A DNA stretch of 16,274 nucleotides from contig HF994935.1 of NCBI GenBank assembly GCA_000434295.1, forward strand, positions 178,497-194,770. The letters are read 5' to 3'. The position numbers were made by a program, and so were the translations under genes. Numbering within the stretch: position 1 is the first letter of the stretch; every line of letters starts with the position of its first letter. Below the pieces are notes generated by a model. The model had not been told where the DNA came from. It saw only the letters and a program-made list of their open reading frames with translations, and did not search any database. Below are positions 6,320 through 12,386 of the stretch, piece by piece. Origin of the DNA: Acetobacter sp. CAG:977 (lineage in GTDB: Bacteria; Pseudomonadota; Alphaproteobacteria; CAAGCB01; CAG-977).

Positions 6320-8904
6320 AAAAAGATAGTTTTGATATTTCCGGAATGAGCTGTGCTGCGTGCTCAAACCGTATTCACAATGTTGTTTGTGCCTTAAACG
6401 GCGTTAGTCGGGCAGATGTTAATTTATTAAAGAACGATATGAACGTTTTCTACGACGAAACGCAGGTGTCGGCGAATGATATTGTCCGAGCGGTTGATTC
6501 GGCGGGATACGGAGCGAAACTTCGCGGCGGAGATGCTTTGAAACGCGTTCGGGGGAATGACGAAGCCTGTCGCGAAGAAAAGAATTTAAAGATCCGTTTG
6601 ATTCTTTCTCTGATTTTGACGGGTCTTTTGATGTATGTGTCTTCGAAAGGGGCAGGCATTTGGGGCGGTGAAGGATACTATGCGGCGGCTTCGGAAGTTT
6701 TGACCCAGCTTTTATTAACGTTGAGCGTTGTTTTTATTAATTATTCCTATTACCGATCCGGTATAAAAGCTTTGATTTCCGCGGCGCCGAATATGGATTC
6801 GCTGATAACGGTCGGATCGGGATCGGCGGTGATATACGGGATATATTCCTTATACGCGTTGTTAAATGCGGCGGGGCAGGGCGATGCGGAAGCGGTGGCC
6901 GGATTTGCGTCGAACCTGTATTTTGAATCTGCGGCAATGATTTTGACGCTGATATCTCTTGGAAAATATTTTGAAGCAAAAGCCAAAGGCAAGACGTCTC
7001 AAGCGGTCGAGAAGTTGCTTCGTTTGTCTCCGTTGACGGCGACGGTCATCAAAGACGGCAAAGAGATTACCGTTCCTGTGGAAGACGTTTGCGTCGGCGA
7101 TATTTTGGCGGTCAAAGCCGGCGAAACAATTCCCGTTGACGGCACTGTGATAGAAGGTTCCGCGTCGACGGATGAATCCGCGCTGACGGGCGAAAGCATG
7201 CCGAAAGAAAAAAAGCCGGGTGATAAAGTTATCGGCGGAACTTTGAGCGTATCGGGACATATTTTAATGCAGGCGACGGGCGTCAAAGAAAATACCGTTT
7301 TATCGGAAATCATCCGACTGGTTGACGAAGCGACGTCTTCAAAAGCACCGATTGCCCGTTTAGCGGACAAGATCAGCGGAATATTCGTTCCCGTCGTCAT
7401 TCTGATATCGATCATTACGGCGATAGTATGGCTGGCGTTGGGATACGGGACGGAATTTGCATTATCGGCGGCGATTTCCGTATTGGTTATTTCATGTCCG
7501 TGCGCGTTGGGTTTGGCGACGCCGACGGCGATTATGGTCGGTTCTGGGCGCGGTGCGTCCAAAGGGATATTGTTTAAGTCGGCTTCGGCATTGGAAACGT
7601 CGGCGCGTATTACGGCGATTGTTTTTGATAAGACCGGAACCGTTACGGAAGGTCATCCCGTCGTGACGGATATCATCGCGGCGAACGGCAAGAAAATAGA
7701 CGATGTTTTGCGTTATGCGGCTTCGTTGGAAAAATTGTCCGCCCATCCGTTGGGGGAAGCCGTTATTAAGGAAGCTGAAAAACGGTCGTTGAGTTTGCTA
7801 AAGGCGGACGGCTTTATGCAAATTCCGGGACAAGGCATCTCCGGCACGATAGACAGGGAAACGTGCATGGCAGGCAATGCCAAAATGATGCAGGAAGAAG
7901 GCATCCTCAACACGCTTTCCGAAACGGGGAACGAACTGTCTTCGGAAGGCAAGACGCCGCTGTTTTGCGCTAAGGGAGGCGAGCTGTTGGGCGTTATAGC
8001 GGTTGCCGATGCCGTAAAGCCGACGTCGTTTCAGGCGGTATCGGAACTCAAAGCAATGGGGCTTGAAACCGTTTTGCTGACGGGAGACAACGCCCGCGCT
8101 GCCGAAGCCGTTCGTCGAGAAACGGGGATCGACCGCGTTATTTCCGAAATGTTGCCTCAGGACAAAGAACGTGAAGTGCGCCGTTTGCAAGAACAGGGCA
8201 AAATTGTTGCAATGGTGGGCGACGGCATAAACGATGCACCGGCATTGGCGCGTTCGGATGTCGGAATCGCCGTCGGCGCGGGGACGGACGTCGCGATTGA
8301 ATCGGCGGATGTCGTTTTGATGAAAAACGATTTGATGGACGTTGTTTCTTCCGTCCAGTTAGGGCGTGCCGTTTTGCGGAACATTCGTCAAAATTTGTTT
8401 TGGGCGTTTTTCTACAACATTATCAGTATACCCGTAGCGGCGGGGGCTTTGTACGGGTTCGGCATCATGTTGAGCCCCGCGGTTGCGGCGGCGGCAATGA
8501 GCTGCAGTTCTTTGAGCGTTGTGGCGAACGCGTTGCGGCTCAGACACTTCAGACCGCGCTTTAAGTTTTCCGTTTCCGTGGAAGATGACGAATCCGATGC
8601 GCTTCCGCCCGTTATGACGGAAAAGAAAGCCCGCCCCGTTCATCAAAAAACATCTTCAACCACGATGAAAAGCAGGAGTTTTAATATGATAAAGAATTTA
8701 AGCATAGAAGGAATGCATTGTGAACATTGCGTTCAAACGGCGACCAAAGCGCTGATGGCGGTGAACGGCGTCGAAAGGGCTGTCGTGAATCTGGAAACGA
8801 AAAAAGCGGTTGTTGAAACGGACGGAACGGTCACCAACAAACGCCTGAAAGAAGCGATCGCGAACGTCGGTTTTGAAGTTACCGAAATTCAGGATCAATT
8901 TTAG
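6316..8904 (+). CDS. copA: copper-transporting P1B-type ATPase fused to a C-terminal CopZ-like domain
   Basis: An 862-residue Cu+ exporter of the inner membrane. An N-terminal heavy-metal domain carries GMSCAAC (Cys13, Cys16). Membrane helices follow, then the CPC transport motif (394-396), the phosphorylated Asp438 in DKTGT, the HP motif (His477) and GDGINDAP (635-642). YN in FWAFFYN and MSCSSLSVVANALRL near the end are the helix-7 and helix-8 copper signatures of the CopA subgroup. After a polar linker of about 45 residues, residues 791-862 form a second heavy-metal domain (GMHCEHC) closely resembling a free CopZ chaperone. The internal ATG at 8686 has its own ribosome site. The main start at 6316 lacks a visible Shine-Dalgarno sequence; a seven-codon frame (6296-6319) overlaps it by ATGA. 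It lies 36 bases after the upstream gene, in the same reading frame. Copper specificity rests on motifs. Confidence 0.92.
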   Translation: MKKDSFDISGMSCAACSNRIHNVVCALNGVSRADVNLLKNDMNVFYDETQVSANDIVRAVDSAGYGAKLRGGDALKRVRGNDEACREEKNLKIRLILSLILTGLLMYVSSKGAGIWGGEGYYAAASEVLTQLLLTLSVVFINYSYYRSGIKALISAAPNMDSLITVGSGSAVIYGIYSLYALLNAAGQGDAEAVAGFASNLYFESAAMILTLISLGKYFEAKAKGKTSQAVEKLLRLSPLTATVIKDGKEITVPVEDVCVGDILAVKAGETIPVDGTVIEGSASTDESALTGESMPKEKKPGDKVIGGTLSVSGHILMQATGVKENTVLSEIIRLVDEATSSKAPIARLADKISGIFVPVVILISIITAIVWLALGYGTEFALSAAISVLVISCPCALGLATPTAIMVGSGRGASKGILFKSASALETSARITAIVFDKTGTVTEGHPVVTDIIAANGKKIDDVLRYAASLEKLSAHPLGEAVIKEAEKRSLSLLKADGFMQIPGQGISGTIDRETCMAGNAKMMQEEGILNTLSETGNELSSEGKTPLFCAKGGELLGVIAVADAVKPTSFQAVSELKAMGLETVLLTGDNARAAEAVRRETGIDRVISEMLPQDKEREVRRLQEQGKIVAMVGDGINDAPALARSDVGIAVGAGTDVAIESADVVLMKNDLMDVVSSVQLGRAVLRNIRQNLFWAFFYNIISIPVAAGALYGFGIMLSPAVAAAAMSCSSLSVVANALRLRHFRPRFKFSVSVEDDESDALPPVMTEKKARPVHQKTSSTTMKSRSFNMIKNLSIEGMHCEHCVQTATKALMAVNGVERAVVNLETKKAVVETDGTVTNKRLKEAIANVGFEVTEIQDQF
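8674..8678 (+). promoter_or_regulatory. internal ribosome binding site for the CopZ-like domain
   Basis: AGGAG lies inside the copA reading frame, 7 bases before an in-frame ATG at 8686-8688, which is optimal spacing. The ATG is exactly where a free-standing CopZ would start (MIKNLSIEGMHCEHC). It is better than the ribosome site of copA itself. Confidence 0.65.
8686..8904 (+). CDS. copZ: CopZ-like copper chaperone, probable internal translation product of copA
   Basis: Starting at the internal ATG, 72 residues form one complete heavy-metal-associated domain: MIKNLSIEGMHCEHC (metal Cys12 and Cys15), then TKALMAVNGVERAVVNLETK and KEAIANVGFEVTEI. Length and motifs match free CopZ chaperones, which carry Cu+ in the cytoplasm and hand it to CopA. 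The AGGAG at 8674-8678 supports independent initiation. It shares frame and stop codon with copA, so it is a nested product rather than a separate gene. An ancestral copA-copZ pair joined by loss of the copA stop codon would explain the layout. Whether the free form is made in the cell is inference; the domain itself is certain. Confidence 0.6.
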   Translation: MIKNLSIEGMHCEHCVQTATKALMAVNGVERAVVNLETKKAVVETDGTVTNKRLKEAIANVGFEVTEIQDQF

Positions 8905-8907
8905 GGA

Positions 8908-8942
8908 TAAAAAAACTCTGCCCGTCAGGCAGAGTTTTTTTT
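8908..8942. terminator. bidirectional intrinsic terminator after copA
   Basis: ACTCTGCC (8915-8922) and GGCAGAGT (8928-8935) pair around a 5-base loop, flanked by a run of A on the left and of T on the right. It therefore works in both directions and serves both copA and the convergent small gene, whose stop is at 8957-8959. Confidence 0.9.
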
Positions 8943-8956
8943 GCTTTTTATAGAGT

Positions 8957-9178
8957 TCAGTCGGTAACTCTGATATGGAAATGTTCTTTTTCTTCGCTGT
9001 TCAGCATGGAAACGGCGGAGCAGTAGTCTGCCCATGCTTCGATGGAATCGTTTAAACGGTTTAAGATGAAAGTTTCCAGTGTTTCGCCTGCTAATTGTGC
9101 CTGAGTTTCGATCAGCTGATAAAGGGAATCGTCCAAAGCGACGGGAACGACTTTATTCTGAGCAGGATTAATACCCAT
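8957..9178 (-). CDS. small ribbon-helix-helix-like protein
   Basis: A 73-residue protein. The start chosen is the ATG at 9178 because AAAGGA (9185-9190) lies 6 bases upstream; the in-frame ATG 36 bases further up, at 9214, has no such site. The sequence fits a ribbon-helix-helix fold: a strand (NKVVPVALDD), helix A (SLYQLIETQAQLAG), a short turn (ETLET), and helix B (FILNRLNDSIEAWADYCSAVSML). This resembles CopG/RelB/DUF6290-type antitoxins and small DNA-binding repressors, but the match is by pattern only. No toxin-like partner lies next to it. It shares a terminator with copA. It could be an orphan antitoxin or a small repressor acting on its own AT-rich upstream region. Confidence 0.65.
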   Translation of the reverse strand: MGINPAQNKVVPVALDDSLYQLIETQAQLAGETLETFILNRLNDSIEAWADYCSAVSMLNSEEKEHFHIRVTD

Positions 9179-9250
9179 ATTGAATCCTTTTGTAAAATTT
9201 GAACTTTTTAACAATATACATACTGACGAATCGGCGAATCCAGAAAAAAA

Positions 9251-9256
9251 TATAAT
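9251..9256 (+). promoter_or_regulatory. possible rightward -10 box
   Basis: A perfect TATAAT, but the nearest -35-like word (CTGACG, 9223-9228) is 22 bases away, which is too far for a normal promoter. It would drive the tiny frame at 9298 or a small RNA. The local AT richness makes chance likely. Confidence 0.25.
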
Positions 9257-9480
9257 AAAAGGTAAAAAAGGAAAGAAAAAACAAGCAAAGGTTCCGTATG
9301 AAAAGAATCAGAAGGCGCGGAAAATAAGGACTTTTTGAATCATTAGAGATTCCGACGAGTCGCAAAAAAATTTTTTATAAAAAAAGAACGTATAAAGAAC
9401 ATTTTAATAAATTAAACTTCTGATTCGAATTTTTTATAAATTGCCCGTAAAAGTGGTTTCGTTTTTTTTAGGATAAGGAC

Positions 9481-9510
9481 AAAAAAACAGACGCCCGAAG
9501 GCGTCTGTTT
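9481..9510 (-). terminator. intrinsic terminator of the sigma/sensor operon
   Basis: An 11-base stem (9485-9495 with 9500-9510) closes a four-base loop that reads TTCG on the minus strand, the very stable tetraloop. It is followed on that strand by seven T. It lies 14 bases past the stop codon of the sensor gene. Confidence 0.92.
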
Positions 9511-9524
9511 CCGGAAGGATATTT

Positions 9525-10355
9525 TTATTTTTGAGGAGTGCTTCCTTCCTGAAGAACGGGCTTAGGCTTCCCGTCCTTTTTTTGTTTTTTAGGAGCTTTT
9601 TTCATTTTTTTTGCAGGTTTTGCTTTTTGGGGAAGCATATCTGCTTCATCATCGGGCATCGGCCGTCTCATATGCACAGGCACATTATCATCGCAGGGAG
9701 GCATCATTTCCGGATGGTGAGGGCGGCGCCGGTGATGGCGCGGACGGCGAAAGTCGGGATCATCGCGGCGAGGGTCGGGTCTCATGCCGGGTTCGGGCGG
9801 CGGAGGAGGCATCATGCCGGGTTCGGGCGGCAAAGGCGGTTCCATTCCCGGTTCTGCGGGAGGCATATGACGCATTCTCTTTTCGTGACGAGGCTTCGGA
9901 TTTTTTGCGCGATGATGTTTTCTTTCAAAAGAATTGGCAAAAGCCGCGCGTTCTTCGGGTGTCATGTTTGAAATGATTTCCAACATATTGTCTTGGACTT
10001 TGTCATCGAATTTCGCACGCACGGCGCTGGCTTCGTCCAAAGCTTTTTTTAAGGCTTCGGGGTCAAAGGGGTCTTTGCGTACGGCGTCGGCGATGGCTTT
10101 TTTGGAATCGGCCATGGGTTTGCGCGCATCTTTAAAGGCCTTTTTAAAGGCGCCGAAGAAAACTTTTCGGTTAGCGTCTTTGTTCATGTCGCGACCGTCG
10201 TCACGTCCTCTGTAACCGTCGGGGCGGAAATCAAAACGTTCCGCGGGCATGGACGGATAGGGCGGTTCAAAAACGGCACGAGACACTTCAAAGCCGATGA
10301 ACAAAAAGTTCAACGCCAATGATACGCCCAGAACAATCAGAATTTTTTTGTTCAT
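9525..10355 (-). CDS. periplasmic metal-sensor (CnrX/Metal_resist-like) protein with His/Met/Pro-rich tail
   Basis: A 276-residue protein anchored by an N-terminal helix (residues 5-22). Residues about 60-145 form the helical hairpin of the Metal_resist (CnrX/ZraP/CpxP-like) family, with the characteristic VRKDPFDPEALKKALDEA and MTPEERAAF. In CnrX this domain binds Ni/Co and signals release of the anti-sigma CnrY. Here the core contains no His or Cys; those residues lie in the tail: HH at 147-148, 207-208 and 213-214, single Cys221, and many Met. The tail also has three PEPGM-type repeats (about 168-192) and ends in a Lys/Pro-rich stretch. Its ATG overlaps the upstream stop by ATGA, so it is translated with the membrane protein before it. 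The metal and the sensing mechanism are inference; a chaperone-like CpxP role is an alternative. Confidence 0.78.
   Translation of the reverse strand: MNKKILIVLGVSLALNFLFIGFEVSRAVFEPPYPSMPAERFDFRPDGYRGRDDGRDMNKDANRKVFFGAFKKAFKDARKPMADSKKAIADAVRKDPFDPEALKKALDEASAVRAKFDDKVQDNMLEIISNMTPEERAAFANSFERKHHRAKNPKPRHEKRMRHMPPAEPGMEPPLPPEPGMMPPPPPEPGMRPDPRRDDPDFRRPRHHRRRPHHPEMMPPCDDNVPVHMRRPMPDDEADMLPQKAKPAKKMKKAPKKQKKDGKPKPVLQEGSTPQK
9783..9860 (-). repeat. three 30-bp tandem repeats coding PEPGM units
   Basis: Two identical 18-base cores start at 9783 and 9813 and a diverged third at 9843, a period of 30 bases (10 codons). They encode successive EPGM-Pro-rich units in the sensor tail. The length may vary between strains by slippage. 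Confidence 0.8.
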
Positions 10356-10726
10356 TGGTATAACTCCGTTTCGGTAAAGGTTAAATCATACATATCGTTA
10401 AAATAGCTGGTCGAGTTGGCACAGCTGTCGGCGGCTTCCTGATAACCGAAATAAAAGCCGCACAGCATCAGCAGAAATGAAAGCCATATCGAATGTTTTG
10501 CGAACAGGAAAAACAAACGCGTGTTTTGTTCGGTGATGACGGCTTTCATCAATCGGGAAGCCAGTCCGGGATTAAAGGGCGGTTCAAACAGATCCAGCCT
10601 GTCGTCCAAGGCTTTTTCTTCGTTTAAGACCAGAGCATAAGCACCGTCATAAGCGGGATGCGGCGTGTTTAAGAACGGGCGGGAGCCGTATGTTTGAACT
10701 TCCTGTTTAAATTTTTGAAAATCCAT
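10352..10726 (-). CDS. small membrane protein, probable anti-sigma factor
   Basis: A 124-residue protein between an ECF sigma factor and a CnrX-like sensor, the position held by the anti-sigma CnrY in the cnr system. The ATG at 10726 overlaps the sigma stop (TAATG) and has AGGAG 8 bases upstream; longer in-frame starts would lie inside the sigma gene. Residues 1-75 are cytoplasmic, with DLFEPPFNPGLASRLMKAV (45-63) resembling the short sigma-binding helix of such anti-sigma factors. One membrane helix lies at about 79-95 (SIWLSFLLMLCGFYFGY), and a short acidic periplasmic tail contains Cys102. It overlaps the sensor gene by 4 bases. I see no full anti-sigma domain such as a zinc-binding ASD, so the assignment leans on context. 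Confidence 0.65.
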   Translation of the reverse strand: MDFQKFKQEVQTYGSRPFLNTPHPAYDGAYALVLNEEKALDDRLDLFEPPFNPGLASRLMKAVITEQNTRLFFLFAKHSIWLSFLLMLCGFYFGYQEAADSCANSTSYFNDMYDLTFTETELYQ

Positions 10727-11274
10727 TATGCCGTCTCCTTTCTTTCCAAAAGCCTGTCTTTTAAAGTTTGTCGGGCTCTGAACAGCAAAGATTCCAACGC
10801 GCCGACGGATACAGACAGAATATCTGCGGCATCTTTGGCTTTTAATCCCTGATGGTAGCACAAAATCAATGCTTCGCGCTGGCGGGCGGGGAAAGAATTA
10901 ATGGCGTCGGCGACTTCCCGTTCTTCGGCTTCTTTTAACAGCCGCTGTTCGGGCGACGGTTCGGACGATGCCGTTTCGGGAATTTCGTTTTCCATAGGCT
11001 TCCGGCGTCGGCACATGTCAATGTAATGGTTATACAATATCCGATACAGCCATGTGGACAGCTTTGCGTCGGGAGACCATTTTTCGGCATGGCGCCAGAC
11101 TTTGAAAAAGACTTCCTGCGTCATGTCTTCGGCATCCGTTTTGTTTGAAACCAGCCGCCAGGCACAGGCATAAACCTTTTGACTGTAGCGGTTCACCAAA
11201 ACCTGAAAAGCTTCCGCATCGTGTGCGGCTACTTTTTTCATCAAATCTTCGTCAGTCAATCCGATCAGGTCCAT
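10726..11274 (-). CDS. ECF-type RNA polymerase sigma factor
   Basis: A 182-residue sigma-70 family protein with only regions 2 and 4. Region 2 spans about 20-90 with AEDMTQEVFFKVW (48-60) and KLSTWLYRILYNHYIDMCRRR, which bind core polymerase and the -10 element. Region 4 spans about 125-175, with FPARQREALILCYHQGLKAKDAADILSVSVGALESLL as the -35-recognising helix-turn-helix. The start ATG at 11274 is preferred to the in-frame ATG at 11328, whose upstream sequence has no ribosome site and whose 18 extra residues are not family-like; the chosen start has only a weak GAAAG. It leads the operon sigma / membrane anti-sigma / metal sensor, with both following genes overlapping. Autoregulation is usual for such operons, but I could not identify its promoter in the 66 bases between the start and the upstream terminator. 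Confidence 0.9.
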   Translation of the reverse strand: MDLIGLTDEDLMKKVAAHDAEAFQVLVNRYSQKVYACAWRLVSNKTDAEDMTQEVFFKVWRHAEKWSPDAKLSTWLYRILYNHYIDMCRRRKPMENEIPETASSEPSPEQRLLKEAEEREVADAINSFPARQREALILCYHQGLKAKDAADILSVSVGALESLLFRARQTLKDRLLERKETA

Positions 11275-11340
11275 TTTCGTTCTTTCATAAAAGTCACGTT
11301 TATGTAACGAAGTTTGTTTAAAAAACATACGCGATGAATC

Positions 11341-11372
11341 AAAAAAAATCCCCCGTTTTTTTGCGGGGGATT
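11341..11372 (-). terminator. intrinsic terminator after the amidohydrolase gene
   Basis: A 10-base stem (11345-11354 with 11363-11372) containing five consecutive C:G pairs closes an 8-base loop and is followed on the minus strand by a T run. It begins 13 bases beyond the stop codon at 11386 and separates the amidohydrolase from the sigma operon. Confidence 0.9.
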
Positions 11373-11385
11373 TAACACGTTGATT

Positions 11386-12276
11386 TTATTCTTCTTTCGG
11401 AGCCAAAAATAAATCATAGGCGTTGCCGAAGAACAAGCGTTCGATAATTTCGGGCGCATCATCGCCGAATTCTTCAACGATGGCGGATTTGACTTCGCTG
11501 ACGCGTTGCGGGTAATAAGCGGGATCGCCGAAGGGGCCCAAAGGAATATCCGTTCCCCACATCAAATGAGTCAGGATGTCTTCATCAACCATTTTCAGGA
11601 CATTGACGATTGTTTCTGGGGACAGCCACGAAATATCGGCGTAAAGATTTGCCGTTCCCGAACGCAAAGCGGCGGTCAGCAACCCCAAAGTAAAGTAATG
11701 GTTTTCATCGCTTCCCATTCCCATATGGGCGAGAATGACGGGGACATCTGGAAATTTTTGAGCCGTTTCATAAATATAAACGGGGCTTGACCAATTATCC
11801 TGAGAATGGAACAAAACGGGCAATCCGTATTCCTGAGCGACGGACATATAAGGTTCGTACAAGGGGTCGTTTGCGTCCAGCATTAACGTGTTGGGATGCA
11901 ATTTGATACCGTAAATTTCGTCGCCGCGTTCTTCGATCAGACGTACCAGCTTTTCGGCGTTGCCGTAGCCGGGCTGACCGACGATAAGGGCTTTTAATTT
12001 CGGATTTTCGGCGCAAATATCCAACATTTCGCGGTTTGTTTCGAATTCGTCCTGACACGGGGAACCGTCGGGATTTGTATCGATGCCGCTCATATTTGAA
12101 ACCATGACGGCGACGACTTCGTTTTCTTCGGGTTCTCCGCACACGGAAACTTCAAAGGGTTCGTCGAAAGTTTCCTGAAGGGTTTCTTCGGTAAAATCGA
12201 CGTTATCGGCGCTCCAATGCCCGATGTGGGCATGAGTGTCTATGATTTTTGTGTACAAATCTTCTTCTTCCGACAT
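11386..12276 (-). CDS. metal-dependent amidohydrolase (Amidohydro_2-type TIM barrel)
   Basis: A 296-residue hydrolase of the amidohydrolase superfamily. The metal centre is complete by motif: DTHAH (His15 and His17), GIKLHP (Lys125, His127), LFHSQ (His157), LAHMG (His184) and WGTD (Asp243), ending with the usual FFGNAYDLF. The spacing fits the Amidohydro_2 group (ACMSD/TatD-related barrels). The substrate cannot be told from the sequence; it may be a decarboxylase, lactonase or amidase. The ATG at 12276 is chosen because GGAGG (12282-12286) lies 5 bases upstream, whereas an in-frame ATG at 12306 falls within a hairpin. It is acidic and has no signal peptide, so it is cytoplasmic. It has its own promoter candidate (12337-12365) and terminator (11341-11372), so it appears to be transcribed alone. 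Confidence 0.82.
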   Translation of the reverse strand: MSEEEDLYTKIIDTHAHIGHWSADNVDFTEETLQETFDEPFEVSVCGEPEENEVVAVMVSNMSGIDTNPDGSPCQDEFETNREMLDICAENPKLKALIVGQPGYGNAEKLVRLIEERGDEIYGIKLHPNTLMLDANDPLYEPYMSVAQEYGLPVLFHSQDNWSSPVYIYETAQKFPDVPVILAHMGMGSDENHYFTLGLLTAALRSGTANLYADISWLSPETIVNVLKMVDEDILTHLMWGTDIPLGPFGDPAYYPQRVSEVKSAIVEEFGDDAPEIIERLFFGNAYDLFLAPKEE

Positions 12277-12297
12277 AGGACCCTCCAGTTTTTCTTT

Positions 12298-12327
12298 AAA
12301 AATCAAAGAGAAACGCGACCTCTTTGA
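12298..12327 (-). terminator. hairpin with T run in the amidohydrolase leader
   Basis: TCAAAGAG (12303-12310) pairs perfectly with CTCTTTGA (12320-12327) around a 9-base loop. On the minus strand the stem is followed by TTTTT. It could end transcription from the ABC genes upstream, or act as an attenuator for transcripts starting near 12330. The stem has only three G:C pairs, so it is a weak terminator. Confidence 0.5.
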
Positions 12328-12336
12328 ACGGTTTTC

Positions 12337-12365
12337 GTTTTAACGCGGTTCATATAAGGGGTCAA
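12337..12365 (-). promoter_or_regulatory. probable sigma-70 promoter of the amidohydrolase gene
   Basis: On the minus strand, TTGACC (12360-12365, five of six) is followed after exactly 17 bases by TAAAAC (12337-12342, four of six). The start would fall near 12330, immediately before the hairpin at 12303-12327, giving a leader of about 54 bases. Confidence 0.5.
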
Positions 12366-12386
12366 GAGGCAAAAGGCAAGAGAGTG

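Larger units (their letters stand above)
9179..9524. other. AT-rich intergenic region with promoter-like and tiny-ORF elements
   Basis: No gene of normal size fits these 346 bases. They hold the ribosome site of the small gene (9185-9190), repeated CGAATC words (9227-9240), a rightward TATAAT (9251-9256), a nine-codon frame MKRIRRRGK (9298-9327) with AAAGG 6 bases upstream, an inverted repeat GAATC/GATTC near 9337-9352, long A and T runs, and the terminator of the sensor operon (9481-9510). The leftward promoter of the small gene must also lie here, but I cannot place it. Confidence 0.5.

Noticed and set aside
8640..8700. Programmed frameshift in copA, as in E. coli
   Set aside because: The CopZ-like domain is in frame with the pump, so no frameshift is required; the internal ribosome site explains the feature better.
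9783..9860. CRISPR-like repeats
   Set aside because: The 30-bp repeats are in-frame coding repeats for PEPGM units with no unique spacers, and the third copy is diverged.
9531..9976. Two rightward frames of 146 and 121 codons opposite the sensor gene
   Set aside because: Their His/Arg/Phe-rich products are mirror images of the repetitive His/Met/Pro-rich tail and follow its repeats; no ribosome site supports them.
11272..11328. Longer sigma factor starting at 11328
   Set aside because: No ribosome site precedes that ATG and the extra residues do not resemble sigma region 2; the start at 11274 gives the usual ECF length.
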